64,000 nucleotides of DNA from Nitrosovibrio sp. Nv17 (GCF_900119085.1 NZ_FPIQ01000016.1:1-64000); one strand, 5' to 3'; positions 45,382-55,050 are shown, numbered from the stretch's first letter. Notes: generated from the sequence alone by a model not told the origin. Translations and numbers: made by a program.

Positions 45382-45759
45382 ATGCGACACTACGAAATCG
45401 TTTTCATCGTCCATCCCGATCAGGGCGACCAGGTGCCGGCCATGATCGAACGCTACCGCAATATCGTCACGGCGAAGAACGGCAAGGTTCACCGCCTGGA
45501 AGACTGGGGGCGCCGCCAGCTCGCCTACCTGATCCAGAAGGTGCACAAGGCGCACTACGTCCTGATGAACATCGAGTGCGACCAGGAAACCCATGACGAA
45601 CTGGATCACGCCTTCAAGTTCAACGATGCGATCCTGCGCTACCTCGCCATCAGGATGGATGCGGCGGTCACCACGGCCTCGCCCATGATGCGCGAGGAGA
45701 AGGCGAAGCCGGCCGCGCCTGCCGCAAACGAGCAGAAGGAAACGACGCTGGCGGTGTGA
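45382..45759 (+). CDS. rpsF: 30S ribosomal protein S6
   Basis: The 125-residue protein starts [20 protein letters not shown] and carries the S6 fold ([29 protein letters not shown]). It pairs with S18 in the 30S platform. The C-terminal tail is Ala- and Lys-rich ([17 protein letters not shown]), as often seen. AAGGAG lies 6 bases before the ATG. It heads the rpsF-priB-rpsR-rplI operon. Confidence 0.97.
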   Translation: MRHYEIVFIVHPDQGDQVPAMIERYRNIVTAKNGKVHRLEDWGRRQLAYLIQKVHKAHYVLMNIECDQETHDELDHAFKFNDAILRYLAIRMDAAVTTASPMMREEKAKPAAPAANEQKETTLAV

Positions 45760-45853
45760 GCACCGGATCGTACGGGATCGGGGCGGGTATCGCCTCTGGC
45801 CGTATCGGCCGCCACCTGTCGCTTCCTTCGCCGGGCGGGTGCGTTCCCACGCA

Positions 45854-46150
45854 ATGAACTGCAATCAAGTCGTCATCTGCGGCAGGATCATGGAAGTCGA
45901 GGGCCTGCGCTACACGCCGGCCGGGGTGGCGGTGGTGGAACTGAAGATCGGCCATGCGTCGCACCAGCTCGAAGCCGGCATGCGCCGGCGGGTGGAATGC
46001 GAGATGCCCGCGGTGGCGCTGGCGGATCTGGCCGAGACGGTTTCCCGCATGCTCCCCGGCACCCAGGTGCGGTCGGGCGGCTTCCTCTGCGGCAGGAGCC
46101 GCGTGAACCGGCAACTGGTACTGCATTTGAACAGCATAGACATCATTTGA
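45854..46150 (+). CDS. priB: Primosomal replication protein N (PriB)
   Basis: The 98-residue single-stranded-DNA-binding OB-fold protein starts [20 protein letters not shown] and ends LHLNSIDII. PriB helps PriA restart stalled replication forks by loading DnaB. Its place between rpsF and rpsR is the standard one in beta- and gammaproteobacteria. ATG 45854 fits the family start; a GTG five codons earlier is in frame. Confidence 0.93.
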   Translation: MNCNQVVICGRIMEVEGLRYTPAGVAVVELKIGHASHQLEAGMRRRVECEMPAVALADLAETVSRMLPGTQVRSGGFLCGRSRVNRQLVLHLNSIDII

Positions 46151-46163
46151 CAGGAAGAAAATC

Positions 46164-46448
46164 ATGGCTCGCTTTACCACAAGACGCAAGGATGGGAAGG
46201 ACAGGGAAAAGGACAAGAAGGCCAACCGCCCGCTGTTCAAGCGCAGGAAGTTCTGCCGCTTCACGGCCGAGGGCATCCAGACGGTGGACTACAAGGACGT
46301 CGACCTGCTGAAGGACTTCATCAACGAGAATGGCAGGATCATTCCGGCGCGCATCACGGGCACCAAGTCCCGTTACCAGCGCCAGCTGAGCACCGCCATC
46401 GAGCGCGCACGCTTCCTCGCGCTGCTTCCCTACACCGATTTGCATTGA
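46164..46448 (+). CDS. rpsR: 30S ribosomal protein S18
   Basis: The 94-residue basic protein has the S18 core [20 protein letters not shown] and [20 protein letters not shown]. Its N-terminal extension ([18 protein letters not shown]) is longer than in E. coli, a trait seen in some betaproteobacteria. It binds with S6 to 16S rRNA. AGGAAG lies before the ATG. Confidence 0.97.
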   Translation: MARFTTRRKDGKDREKDKKANRPLFKRRKFCRFTAEGIQTVDYKDVDLLKDFINENGRIIPARITGTKSRYQRQLSTAIERARFLALLPYTDLH

Positions 46449-46459
46449 GGAGAGAGGCC

Positions 46460-46915
46460 ATGCAGATCATACTGATGGAAAAGATCGCAAAACTCGGCCA
46501 GCTGGGCGACGTCGTCAAGGTCAGGAACGGTTACGCGCGCAATTTCCTGATTCCCCAGGGCAAGGCAAGACGGGCGACGCCCGCCGCCATCGCCGAATTC
46601 GACGCCAGGCGCGCCGAGCTGGAGAAAAAACAGGCGGAAATCCTGGCGGACGCCCAGACGCGCGCGACCAAGCTCGAGGGATTGATGGTGCAGATCACGC
46701 AGAAGGCCGGTGTGGATGGCAAGCTGTTCGGGTCCGTCACCAATGCCGATATCGAGACCGCGCTCGCAAATCAGGGTTTCGAGGTGGAACGCTCCGCGAT
46801 CCGCCTGCCGGAGGGGCCGTTCAAGCAGATAGGCGACTATCCGGTGGAGGTCGTGCTGCACAGCGACGTGTCGGTGCAGATCGTCGTTTCGGTTCTGGGA
46901 GAGCCGACTTCCTGA
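46460..46915 (+). CDS. rplI: 50S ribosomal protein L9
   Basis: The 151-residue protein has the L9 N-domain [19 protein letters not shown] with [16 protein letters not shown], a long connecting helix, and the C-domain [18 protein letters not shown]. It binds 23S rRNA at the L1 stalk base. The start ATG 46460 is set by GGAGAGAGG just upstream. It ends the operon before a strong terminator. Confidence 0.97.
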   Translation: MQIILMEKIAKLGQLGDVVKVRNGYARNFLIPQGKARRATPAAIAEFDARRAELEKKQAEILADAQTRATKLEGLMVQITQKAGVDGKLFGSVTNADIETALANQGFEVERSAIRLPEGPFKQIGDYPVEVVLHSDVSVQIVVSVLGEPTS

Positions 46916-46943
46916 GCGATGGGCGGATTTGAAGGAAGAAATG

Positions 46944-46969
46944 AAAGGGGGCTCTTGCAGCCCCCTTTT
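46944..46969 (+). terminator. Rho-independent terminator of the rpsF-rplI operon
   Basis: AAAGGGGGCT-CTTGC-AGCCCCCTTT (46944-46968) is a ten-pair stem that runs into TTTT. It lies 29 bp after the rplI stop. Confidence 0.9.
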
Positions 46970-47034
46970 AATTGTTTCGGGCCGATCCCCCGATGGTAGA
47001 ATCCCTTCGACACTCCTGACGTCATCCGGTTTCC

Positions 47035-48426
47035 ATGGCTCAATTCCTCGCTGCTGCGACCCCTCCCGACCCGTCGCTCGAATCCTACAAGATGCCGCCG
47101 CATTCGGTCGAGGCCGAGCAGTCGGTGCTGGGCGGGCTGATGCTGGACAACCACGCGTGGGACAGGGTGGCCGACATCCTCACCGAGGATGATTTCTACC
47201 GGCAGGATCACCGTCTCATCTACCGGCACATCAACAGACTGGTCGAGCACGGCAAGCCCGCCGACGTCGTGACGGTCGCGGAATCCCTGGAGAGATCCGC
47301 GGAGCTGCAGAACGTCGGCGGCCTCGCTTATGTCGGCATCATGGTGCAGAACACGCCCTCGGCCGCCAACATCCGGCGCTACGCGGAAATCGTGCGGGAG
47401 CGGGCGGTCATGCGCAGGCTGGCCCAGGTGGGATCCCAGATCGCAGAATCCTCCTACAACCCGGCAGGCCGCTCCGCCGCCGATCTGCTGGACGAGGCGG
47501 AGGCCCGGGTCTTCGAAATCGCGGAAGCGGGCGCACGCGGAACGCAGGGCTTCGTCGACATCCAGCCGCTGCTGAAGGAAGTCGTGGAGCGCATCGAGAC
47601 GCTCTACAACCAGGACGACCCCAGCGACGTGACCGGGATCGCGACCGGGTTCCAGGATCTGGACCAGAAGACGTCGGGCTTTCAGCCCGGCGACCTGATC
47701 ATCGTCGCCGGCCGGCCCTCCATGGGGAAGACCGCATTCTCCCTCAACATTGCCGAGCATGTGGCGCTGGAACTGGAGAAGCCGGTGGCGGTGTTCAGCA
47801 TGGAAATGGGCGGGGCGCAGCTTGCCATGCGCATGCTGGGTTCGGTGGGGCGCCTGGATCAGCACAAGGTGCGCACCGGGCGTCTCCAGGACGAGGACTG
47901 GTCCAAGCTGACCCATGCCCTGGGCAGGCTGAGCGATGCCCCTCTGTTCATCGACGAGAGCGCCGCCCTGAATGCGCTGGAGCTGCGGGCCCGTGCGAGG
48001 CGGCTGTACCGCCAGCATGGCGGGCTGGGGCTGATCGTGATCGACTACCTGCAGCTGATGTCGGCCACGGGCCAGGGCGAGAATCGCGCCACCGAGATAT
48101 CGGAGATTTCCCGCTCCCTGAAGGCGCTGGCCAAGGAACTGCAGGTGCCGGTGGTCGCGCTGTCGCAATTGAACCGCAGCCTGGAGCAGCGCCCCAACAA
48201 GCGTCCGGTGATGTCGGATCTGCGCGAGTCGGGCGCCATCGAGCAGGACGCGGACCTGATCCTGTTCATCTATCGCGACGAGGTCTACAATCCCGACACG
48301 CAGGACAAGGGCATCGCCGAGATCATCATCGGCAAGCAGCGCAACGGTCCCATCGGCAAGGTGGATCTCACCTTCCTCGGCGAATATACCCGCTTCGAGA
48401 GCTACGCCCGCACCGGCCGCTACTGA
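47035..48426 (+). CDS. dnaB: Replicative DNA helicase DnaB
   Basis: The 463-residue hexameric helicase has the N-terminal DnaB domain (MPPHSVEAEQSVLGGLMLDN), the linker, and the RecA-like motor with Walker A AGRPSMGKTAFSLN, Walker B LIVIDYLQLM and the DLRESGAIEQDADLILF region. It unwinds DNA at the fork. No intein is present. The gene has its own space after the rplI terminator. Confidence 0.96.
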   Translation: MAQFLAAATPPDPSLESYKMPPHSVEAEQSVLGGLMLDNHAWDRVADILTEDDFYRQDHRLIYRHINRLVEHGKPADVVTVAESLERSAELQNVGGLAYVGIMVQNTPSAANIRRYAEIVRERAVMRRLAQVGSQIAESSYNPAGRSAADLLDEAEARVFEIAEAGARGTQGFVDIQPLLKEVVERIETLYNQDDPSDVTGIATGFQDLDQKTSGFQPGDLIIVAGRPSMGKTAFSLNIAEHVALELEKPVAVFSMEMGGAQLAMRMLGSVGRLDQHKVRTGRLQDEDWSKLTHALGRLSDAPLFIDESAALNALELRARARRLYRQHGGLGLIVIDYLQLMSATGQGENRATEISEISRSLKALAKELQVPVVALSQLNRSLEQRPNKRPVMSDLRESGAIEQDADLILFIYRDEVYNPDTQDKGIAEIIIGKQRNGPIGKVDLTFLGEYTRFESYARTGRY

Positions 48427-48458
48427 TCCGTGCGGAAATCGCGGCCGGCGCGGTGCGC

Positions 48459-49892
48459 TTACAGCACTTCCGTGGCATAGTCCGCCAGCCGCGAGCGTTC
48501 CCCGCGTTGCAGGGTGACGTGCCCGTTGTGATCCCATCCCTTGAAGCGGTCGACCACGTAGGTCAGCCCCGAGCTTCCTTCCGACAGGTAGGGCGTGTCG
48601 ATCTGGGCGATGTTGCCCAGGCAGACCACCTTGGTGGCGGGTCCGGCGCGGGTGATGAGCGTCTTCATCTGCTTGGGGGTGAGATTCTGGGCCTCGTCGA
48701 TGATCAGGAACTTGTTGATGAAGGTGCGCCCGCGCATGAAATTGAGCGACTTGATCCTGATGCGCGAGCGTATCAGGTCGCGGGTGGCGGCGCGCCCCCA
48801 TTCCCCGCCGTCATTCTCCGCGTGGTTGAGCACTTCCAGGTTGTCTTCCAGCGCGCCCATCCAGGGCGCCATCTTTTCCTCCTCGGTGCCGGGCAGGAAG
48901 CCGATATCCTCGCCGACCGGGACGGTGACGCGTGTCATGATGATTTCCGAGTAGACCTTGGACTCGAGCGTCTGCATCAGTCCGGCAGCCAGGGTCAGCA
49001 GGGTTTTCCCGGTTCCCGCCTGGCCCAGCAGCGTGACGAAGTCCACCTCCGGGTTCATCAGCAGGTTGAACGCGAAATTCTGTTCGCGGTTGCGCGCCGT
49101 GATGCCCCAGATGTTGTTCTTCTGGTGGGTATAGTCCTTGAGCGTCTGCAGCACCGCGGTCTTGCCGTCGTGCTCCTTCACCTGGGCGTAGAAGGGCTTG
49201 TCGTGCTCCAGGTAGACGAACTGGTTGACCAGGAAACCGCGGCAGAGGGGTCCGCTGACGCGATAGAACGTCTGCCCGGCCTGCTGCCAGGACTCCATGT
49301 CCTTGCCGTGGCTGTCCCAGAAGTCGTCCGGCAGCTGCAGGGTGCCGGAATACAGGAGATCGGTGTCTTCCAGGACCTTGTCATTGAAGTAGTCTTCCGC
49401 CGCCAGCCCCAGGGCACGCGCCTTGATGCGCATGTTGATGTCCTTGGAGACCAGCGTGACGATCCGGCTGGGATGGGCCTCGTGCAGGAACTTCACCACG
49501 CTGATGATCTGGTTGTCGGCGCTGCCGCTCGCCAGCCGCACCGGCAGGGTATTGTTGATCGTCTGCGTCTGGAGGAACAGCCGTCCGGTCGCGCTCTTGC
49601 TGCCATGCTCGGCCAGCGGAATGCCCTCCTCGATGTTGGTGACCGCACTGTTCACGATCTCGTCCAGGAACCGGCTGGTCTGGCGGGCGTTGCGCGCCAC
49701 TTCCGACATCCCTTTCTTGTTGTTGTCGAGTTCCTCGAGCGTCACCATGGTGATGTAGACGTCGTGCTCCTCGAAATGGAACAGGCTGGTGGGATCGTGC
49801 ATCAGGACATTGCTGTCGAGCACGAACAGCTTGGGGTGGGCGCGCAGGCGCGTGATGGTAGTGACGGATGAAGCCGGTTTGCGGGAGTTCAT
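48459..49892 (-). CDS. PIN-PhoH family ATPase/ribonuclease
   Basis: The 477-residue protein joins an N-terminal PIN ribonuclease domain (KLFVLDSNVLMHDP, with later acidic residues) to a PhoH ATPase domain with Walker A LGQAGTGKTLLTLAAG and Walker B FLIIDEAQNLTPKQMK. Such PhoH2-type proteins are thought to act as RNA helicases or nucleases; the cellular substrate is not known. The ATG at 49892 overlaps the stop of the peroxiredoxin gene by four bases (ATGA), so the two are coupled. It converges on dnaB with 32 bp between stops. Confidence 0.88.
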   Translation of the reverse strand: MNSRKPASSVTTITRLRAHPKLFVLDSNVLMHDPTSLFHFEEHDVYITMVTLEELDNNKKGMSEVARNARQTSRFLDEIVNSAVTNIEEGIPLAEHGSKSATGRLFLQTQTINNTLPVRLASGSADNQIISVVKFLHEAHPSRIVTLVSKDINMRIKARALGLAAEDYFNDKVLEDTDLLYSGTLQLPDDFWDSHGKDMESWQQAGQTFYRVSGPLCRGFLVNQFVYLEHDKPFYAQVKEHDGKTAVLQTLKDYTHQKNNIWGITARNREQNFAFNLLMNPEVDFVTLLGQAGTGKTLLTLAAGLMQTLESKVYSEIIMTRVTVPVGEDIGFLPGTEEEKMAPWMGALEDNLEVLNHAENDGGEWGRAATRDLIRSRIRIKSLNFMRGRTFINKFLIIDEAQNLTPKQMKTLITRAGPATKVVCLGNIAQIDTPYLSEGSSGLTYVVDRFKGWDHNGHVTLQRGERSRLADYATEVL

Positions 49893-50359
49893 GAGTCCGC
49901 TCTGGACAAGGTCCTCACGAACTCGAGCACTTCCTGGACGTGGCCGGGAACCTTGACGCCGCGCCATTCCCGGCGCAGCGCGCCCTTCGCGTCCACGACG
50001 AAGGTGCTGCGGTCGATGCCGCGCACCTGCTTTCCGTACATGTTCTTCATCTTCATGACGCCGAACAGCCCGCAGACCGACTCGTCGACGTCGCTCAGGA
50101 GCTCGAAGGGAAACCCCATCTTCTCCTTGAATTTCTCATGGGATTTGAGCGTGTCGCGCGAGATGCCCACGATGTCGCAACCGAGCCCGGTGAACTCGTC
50201 GAAGGCGTCGCGGAACTCCTGGCCCTCGACGGTGCAGCCGGGCGTGTCGTCCCTGGGGTAGAAGTAGATCACCAGATTCCTGCCTGCCGCGCCGGACAGC
50301 CTGAACGTCTTGCCGCTGGTGGAGGGGAGCTCGAAATCGGGAGCAGGCTGGCTCGGCAT
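49889..50359 (-). CDS. bcp: Peroxiredoxin of the Bcp/PrxQ family
   Basis: The 156-residue thiol peroxidase reduces hydroperoxides. The peroxidatic Cys42 sits in YPRDDTPGCTVEGQ. The Cys five residues later, used as resolving Cys in E. coli Bcp, is replaced (GCTVEGQEFRD). A Cys further on in DESVCGLFGVM fits the alternative resolving position of some PrxQ proteins. Start ATG 50359 has GAGG upstream; the longer open frame is not family-like. It is coupled to the PIN-PhoH gene. Confidence 0.9.
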   Translation of the reverse strand: MPSQPAPDFELPSTSGKTFRLSGAAGRNLVIYFYPRDDTPGCTVEGQEFRDAFDEFTGLGCDIVGISRDTLKSHEKFKEKMGFPFELLSDVDESVCGLFGVMKMKNMYGKQVRGIDRSTFVVDAKGALRREWRGVKVPGHVQEVLEFVRTLSRADS

Positions 50360-50483
50360 GAGGACCTCGTCTGGAGTGGTATGGAAATATGCCCGTAACT
50401 CTGGCCGTCCCGCATGGTAACAAAAAGCGAATGCAAAGAAAATCAACCTTTCTGCACGGGAGGACGGGACCCCGGCGATGCCG

Positions 50484-50948
50484 TCAGGCAGGGCTTTGCG
50501 GCAGCTGCCCTCGCACCGCATCCGCCCAGCAATTGGGCGTTTCGAACAGGCGCACCCGTTCCAGACGCAGGTGGTTGCCGTAAGTATCGCCGTAGGCAGC
50601 GTCGAGAATGCGGAAGGCCGCCAGGGCAAGATTCTCCGCCGTGGGCGGAGCGTCCAGCACGACCGTCCTGTGGCCTTCAAGGGATTCGAGGAACTGCATC
50701 ACCGCAACGTCTCCGGCATACACCAGGAAGGCGTGATCCCATTTGTCCACCAGCGCCGCCCTGGCGATGCGCTTGACCTCCGAGTAGTCCATCACCATGC
50801 CTTGCCCGGCGGTGCCCGCCTCGGTGATAATGTCCCCTGACAGGGTGATTTCGATGGCGTAGCGGTGGCCATGCAGATGGCGGCAATTGCTGGCGTGGGC
50901 GGGGATGCGGTGGCCGGCGTCGAATTCCAGCCTGCGGGTGATCAACAT
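50484..50948 (-). CDS. queD: 6-carboxytetrahydropterin synthase QueD
   Basis: The 154-residue enzyme belongs to the PTPS/QueD family: zinc-binding His residues in FDAGHRIPAHASNCRHLHGH, the catalytic Cys in the same stretch, and the late Glu in VRLFETPNCWAD. It makes 6-carboxytetrahydropterin for queuosine synthesis. The ATG at 50948 lies 15 bp from the divergent radical SAM gene, so the two share a promoter region. Confidence 0.92.
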   Translation of the reverse strand: MLITRRLEFDAGHRIPAHASNCRHLHGHRYAIEITLSGDIITEAGTAGQGMVMDYSEVKRIARAALVDKWDHAFLVYAGDVAVMQFLESLEGHRTVVLDAPPTAENLALAAFRILDAAYGDTYGNHLRLERVRLFETPNCWADAVRGQLPQSPA

Positions 50949-50963
50949 CAGAGGATTGTAGCA

Positions 50964-51824
50964 TTGGCGCACGCTTCCAGACTATTGGACGTGACGGACC
51001 ACAGCCGCGACAGCGCCGGGCTGGCCTACGTCTATCCGGTGGTGTCGCGCCGGGCGGGGGGAGTATCGGTCGGCATCAATCTCAACCCGAACAATGCCTG
51101 CAACTGGCGCTGCGTCTATTGCCAGGTTCCGGAGCTCCGGCGTGGTACGGCGCCGGCGATCGACCTGCCTCGCCTGGAGGCGGAATTGCGCGCCTTCCTG
51201 CAGGAACTCCGGTATGGCGCATTCATGGAGACGCAGGTGCCGCCGGATGCGAGGCGCCTGCGCGACATTGCCCTGTCGGGCAACGGCGAGCCCACCAGCG
51301 CCCGCGAATTCGAGCAGGTGATCGAGCTGATCGGAAGGGTGAGGGGAGATTGCGATCTGCCCGCGGACCTCAAGCTGGTACTGATCACCAATGGCAGCCT
51401 GATCGACCGTCCGGGCGTCCACGCCGGCCTGCACCGCATGGCGCAGCTGAACGGCGAAGTGTGGTTCAAGGTGGACAGCGTCACGCCCGCGGGCAGGCTG
51501 CGCATCAATGGCACGCGCATGAGCCTGCGCCGGATGCAGGAGAACCTGAAGCTGGCCGCAGCCGCTTGCCCTACCTGGCTCCAGACCTGCGTGCTGCAGA
51601 TCGACGGCAGGCCTCCTTCCGATTCGGAAGCCGATGCCTATCTCCGGTTTGTCGAGGAACTGCGGGGGGAGGGCGTGCCGCTCGAAGGGGTGCTGCTATA
51701 CGGGCTCGCCCGCCCCTCCATGCAGCCGGATGCGCCGCGGCTTGCCAAGGTCGACCGGGCATGGATGGATGCATTCCATGAAAGAATCCGGGCAACCGGG
51801 CTCGCTGTCAGGCTCAATCCATGA
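50964..51824 (+). CDS. Radical SAM protein of unknown target (COG0731-like)
   Basis: The 286-residue protein has the radical SAM cluster motif NACNWRCVYCQVPEL (CxxxCxxC) after VSVGINLNPN, then GNGEPTSAREFEQV and VLITNGSLIDRPGV, the layout of Fe-S oxidoreductases similar to wybutosine-type enzymes. The substrate is not known. It is divergent from queD, which invites the idea of QueE, but the length and motif context are not those of QueE. The start is TTG 50964 with GAGGA 8 bases upstream. Confidence 0.75.
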   Translation: MAHASRLLDVTDHSRDSAGLAYVYPVVSRRAGGVSVGINLNPNNACNWRCVYCQVPELRRGTAPAIDLPRLEAELRAFLQELRYGAFMETQVPPDARRLRDIALSGNGEPTSAREFEQVIELIGRVRGDCDLPADLKLVLITNGSLIDRPGVHAGLHRMAQLNGEVWFKVDSVTPAGRLRINGTRMSLRRMQENLKLAAAACPTWLQTCVLQIDGRPPSDSEADAYLRFVEELRGEGVPLEGVLLYGLARPSMQPDAPRLAKVDRAWMDAFHERIRATGLAVRLNP

Positions 51825-51929
51825 GACACGCATCGAGTTCCTGGGGCCGTCGTTCCCGTGAGCCGGGGAAACCGGAATATGTACTGCGGATGCTGCGCTG
51901 TGTAAATCTGGGCTGCGCGGCTGCAGGGG

Positions 51930-52214
51930 TTATTTTGCCCGGGCGGCTTTCTTCAGGGTTTTGTACAGATCGGGATCCTGGCTCTTGAGCAATGCGGCGA
52001 TGGCGAGGTCATCCTTCTTGATCTTTGCCAGATCGATGTGCTCGATATGCACCAGTCTTACAAGCTCCCTGACCGGCCTGGGCATGTTGCGTCCGCTTTC
52101 ATAACGGGAGCCGCCGCTCTGGGTGACACCGACCTTGCTCCAGAAGTCATGCTGATTCAACCCGAGCTTGCGTCGGATTTCACGAGGATTGGATATTTCT
52201 TCGAAAAGTTTCAT
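51930..52214 (-). CDS. Small XRE-type helix-turn-helix regulator
   Basis: The 94-residue protein has an HTH at about 10-55 (REIRRKLGLNQHDFWSKVGV followed by QSGGSRYESGRNMPRP) and an acidic/basic C-terminal tail (KSQDPDLYKTLKKAARAK). It resembles single-domain Cro/CI-like regulators. No partner toxin gene is adjacent. Its target is unknown. Confidence 0.75.
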   Translation of the reverse strand: MKLFEEISNPREIRRKLGLNQHDFWSKVGVTQSGGSRYESGRNMPRPVRELVRLVHIEHIDLAKIKKDDLAIAALLKSQDPDLYKTLKKAARAK

Positions 52215-52493
52215 GAGATCGGCTCGCTGTGAGTGATACGGTTGATCGTGTAGGACTATCGAAAACTCATAAATTTAATTCGTTTTTCCAAGCAATGCAA
52301 CCCTTGCGTGGCAGACAATCCCTGGAGAGGTTATCATTATTGCATATATCGGACTTTATTCCCCGCAATCGGGTAAAATCCACCTTCGAGGGAAAGTTGA
52401 ATCCATTGCCGCAGGCATAATTGATTCAACATATGTGACACTTGGGTTCCACGTAGAGTTCCCCGTTTTTTTATTTAATATGGCAAGAACGGC

Positions 52494-53720
52494 GTGACAC
52501 TGATCATCCAGAAATACGGCGGAACCTCGGTCGGCAGCACCGAGCGCATCAAGCATGTCGCCCGCCGCATCGCGAAATTCCAGTCGCGCGGCCATCAGGT
52601 GGTGGTGGTGGTCTCTGCGATGAGCGGGGAGACCAACCGTCTCATCGCCCTGGCCAGGGAATTCCAGGCCGATCCCTCGGCGCGGGAACTGGATGTCATG
52701 GTCTCGACCGGCGAGCAGGTTTCCGTCGCCCTGCTGGCCATGGCACTCACGGATCTGGGCCTCAAGGCGAAAAGCTATACCGGTGCGCAGGTGCGCATTC
52801 TGACGGACAGCGCCCATACCAAGGCGCGTATCCTGAAGATCGACGAGGGCGGCATCCGCACCGACCTCGATGCGGGGTACGTCGTGGTCGTGGCGGGATT
52901 CCAGGGCGCGGATGCTCATGGGAACATCACCACGCTGGGCCGCGGCGGTTCGGATACCACCGCCGTGGCGCTGGCAGCCGCGCTCGGGGCGGAGGAATGC
53001 CAGATCTATACCGACGTGGATGGCATCTACACCACCGATCCGCGCATCGTTCCCGAGGCGCGCAAGCTCGCTTCCATCACCTTCGAGGAAATGCTCGAAC
53101 TGGCGAGCCTCGGTTCCAAGGTGCTGCAGATTCGTTCGGTGGAATTCGCCGGGAAATACAAGGTCAGGTTGCGGGTGCTGTCCAGCTTCGACGAGGAAGG
53201 CGAAGGCACCCTGATCACTTTCGAGGAAGGCAACATGGAACGTGCAATCATTTCAGGCATCGCGTTCAACCGCGACGAGGCGAAGATCACGGTGCTGGGC
53301 GTACCGGACCGCCCCGGCATCGCCTACCAGATCCTGGGTCCGATCGCCGACGCCAACATCGACGTCGACATGATCATCCAGAACATCGGCTACGACGGCC
53401 TGACGGACTTCTCCTTCACCGTCAACCGCAGCGAATTCGGCCGGGCCATGGGCATCCTCGAAAACCAGGTTCAACCCCACATCGGCGCCCGCGGCGTGGT
53501 CGGCGGCGAGAAGATCGCCAAGGTCTCGGTGGTGGGCGTGGGGATGCGCTCGCACGTCGGCATCGCCAGCAGGATGTTCCGCGCCCTGGCCGAGGAAGGC
53601 ATCAACATCCAGATGATCTCCACCTCCGAAATCAAGATTTCCGTGGTGGTGGATGAGAAATACATGGAACTCGCGGTGAGGGTGCTGCACAAGGTGTTCG
53701 ACCTGGACCAGTCGTCCTGA
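52494..53720 (+). CDS. lysC: Aspartate kinase
   Basis: The 408-residue kinase phosphorylates aspartate, the first step toward lysine, threonine, methionine and diaminopimelate. Motifs are [16 protein letters not shown] at the N-terminus, [16 protein letters not shown] and [14 protein letters not shown], followed by two ACT regulatory domains (about 265-335 and 345-408) for feedback by lysine or threonine. The GTG start at 52494 has an AAGAACG sequence upstream. The 279-bp gap before it holds no recognisable lysine riboswitch and no gene. Confidence 0.95.
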   Translation: MTLIIQKYGGTSVGSTERIKHVARRIAKFQSRGHQVVVVVSAMSGETNRLIALAREFQADPSARELDVMVSTGEQVSVALLAMALTDLGLKAKSYTGAQVRILTDSAHTKARILKIDEGGIRTDLDAGYVVVVAGFQGADAHGNITTLGRGGSDTTAVALAAALGAEECQIYTDVDGIYTTDPRIVPEARKLASITFEEMLELASLGSKVLQIRSVEFAGKYKVRLRVLSSFDEEGEGTLITFEEGNMERAIISGIAFNRDEAKITVLGVPDRPGIAYQILGPIADANIDVDMIIQNIGYDGLTDFSFTVNRSEFGRAMGILENQVQPHIGARGVVGGEKIAKVSVVGVGMRSHVGIASRMFRALAEEGINIQMISTSEIKISVVVDEKYMELAVRVLHKVFDLDQSS

Positions 53721-53756
53721 GGCCCCGGGGTTTCGGAGAAGCACGCGGCGTACCGT

Positions 53757-53785
53757 TTGACCGGAAAAGTGCAAACCGGTATCCT
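53757..53785 (+). promoter_or_regulatory. Sigma-70 promoter of tRNA-Ser
   Basis: TTGACC, a 17-base spacer and TATCCT end 14 bp before the mature tRNA 5' end. Confidence 0.65.
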
Positions 53786-53799
53786 TACGCCTCTTCCAC

Positions 53800-53892
53800 G
53801 GAGAGATGGCCGAGTGGTCGAAGGCGCTCCCCTGCTAAGGGAGTATAGGCTCAAAAGGCTTATCGAGGGTTCGAATCCCTCTCTCTCCGCCA
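53800..53892 (+). tRNA. tRNA-Ser (GCT)
   Basis: The 93-base sequence begins GGAGAGATGGCCGAGTGG, has anticodon loop CTGCTAA with GCT, a long variable arm (TATAGGCTCAAAAGGCTTATC) and an encoded CCA end. Decayed mobile DNA begins soon after its 3' end. Confidence 0.95.
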
Positions 53893-54011
53893 CGATGACC
53901 CGCGATACCCTGCTCTCTTCCTCTATTCCGAACTAGGCCGCCTACACGTGGGCCGTGTGCCGGTCAACCAAAAAAGATATAATACGGAAAGCTCTTTTTC
54001 CAAGGCCACCG

Positions 54012-54379
54012 GAGACCGATACCCTCCCGCCACCTGTACAGCTCAAGCGCAGCGGCCGGGTGATGCGGCTGATCGTGCGGGGCTGGATGTGCCCCGAGGG
54101 GCAGATCCGATGTTGGTGCAGTTGCTATCCCGGACGCATGACTGGTTCGATCGTCTGGCATCGGGCACGGCTGGAAGCATGCAGGCGATTGCAACGCAGG
54201 AGGAGGTCACCAGCTCCTATGTGACGCGGGTGGTGTATCTGGCATTCCTTGCACCCGATATCGTCCGTGCGATGCTGGAAGGTAGGCAGCTCGACTCGCT
54301 GACGCCGGATTCGCTCATGTGTAGTCGCTTCGATTCAATCTGGCAATTGCACCTGTCAAATCGGGTGACTGTCGGATGA
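54012..54379 (+). pseudogene. Frameshifted remnant of a site-specific recombinase
   Basis: Two plus-strand frames match in order the C-terminal part of resolvase-type recombinases as I know the family. The first gives PPPVQLKRSGRVMRLIV. After a frame change near 54100, the second gives LLSRTHDWFDRLASGT, TQEEVTSSYVTRVVYLAFLA and PDIVRAMLEGRQLDSLT, which includes the usual helix-turn-helix. No N-terminal catalytic domain with the active Ser is present. This is a degraded fragment, lying about 120 bp after the 3' end of tRNA-Ser. Confidence 0.65.
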
Positions 54380-54407
54380 AGTCGTGACTACTACAGATTA
54401 TCTGGAT

Positions 54408-54728
54408 TCAAAGCAAACCCGGCTGCTTCGGATGTTCAATTCGACCAGTCGATCTGGTCGGCAGCATGGCAATTTCCGCACCGGCCATCTGCTCGGCCAA
54501 GCGGATGTCGTAGGCGCTCTGGAGGTTAAGCCAGAACTGCGCTGACGTACCGAACCAATGACCCAGGCGCAACGCCGTATCCCCGGTAATGCCGCGCCGG
54601 CCGTGGATGATCTGCGTGATGCGGTTGGTGGGCACGTCGATCTGACGTGACAACTCGGTTGGCGTTATGCCAATCTCCTGCAATTCGTCGGCGAGGATTT
54701 CACCGGGATGAATGGGGGGACGCGTCAT
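54408..54728 (-). CDS. higA: HigA-type antitoxin
   Basis: The 106-residue protein is a typical HigA: RPPIHPGEILADELQEIGIT, the HTH LSRQIDVPTNRITQIIHGRR, and TALRLGHWFGTSAQFWLNLQ followed by YDIRLAE. It neutralises the HigB RNase and represses the operon. It is the second gene, 12 bp after the toxin gene, which is the reversed order usual for higBA. Confidence 0.92.
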   Translation of the reverse strand: MTRPPIHPGEILADELQEIGITPTELSRQIDVPTNRITQIIHGRRGITGDTALRLGHWFGTSAQFWLNLQSAYDIRLAEQMAGAEIAMLPTRSTGRIEHPKQPGLL

Positions 54729-54740
54729 TTGTTCTGCCTC

Positions 54741-55025
54741 CTAATGAGAGTCCGCAATTTCGACATTCGACGGTCCGGCGGCACCTTGCAGCCATTCAAA
54801 GCAAATCCGCCATTGACTGTTGATGCGGATGCTGAACTGGCCGCGTCTGTTGCCGTGCAGCGCCTCAAGGCGGTTGCTCGGCAAAATCCGCAATTCGTCG
54901 AGGCCTATCGCGGCATCCAGGATTTCGAGGCGCTTCCACGCCTGTCGGTCGAAGCCCTGAAACTCCTGGACAAATTTGCCCTCGGAGAAATCTTGGGTTC
55001 GTTTGTCGCGGTAGCCCAGAATCAT
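54741..55025 (-). CDS. higB: HigB-type toxin (RelE superfamily mRNA interferase)
   Basis: The 94-residue protein matches HigB: YRDKRTQDFSEGKFVQEFQG, KRLEILDAAIGLDELRILPS, NRLEALHGNRRGQFSIRINS, QWRICFEW. It should cleave mRNA at the ribosome when free of antitoxin. A palindrome lies 26 bp before its start. The pair appears intact, unlike the mobile debris on both sides. Confidence 0.9.
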   Translation of the reverse strand: MILGYRDKRTQDFSEGKFVQEFQGFDRQAWKRLEILDAAIGLDELRILPSNRLEALHGNRRGQFSIRINSQWRICFEWLQGAAGPSNVEIADSH

Positions 55026-55050
55026 AAATCCAGAATAGCAGGTTTTGATG

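Noticed and set aside
50964..51824. Radical SAM protein as QueE
   Set aside because: The CxxxCxxC context (NACNWRCVYCQVPEL), the length of 286 residues and the downstream motifs fit a COG0731-like protein better.
52215..52493. Lysine riboswitch in front of lysC
   Set aside because: I saw no matching conserved core in the 279-bp gap.
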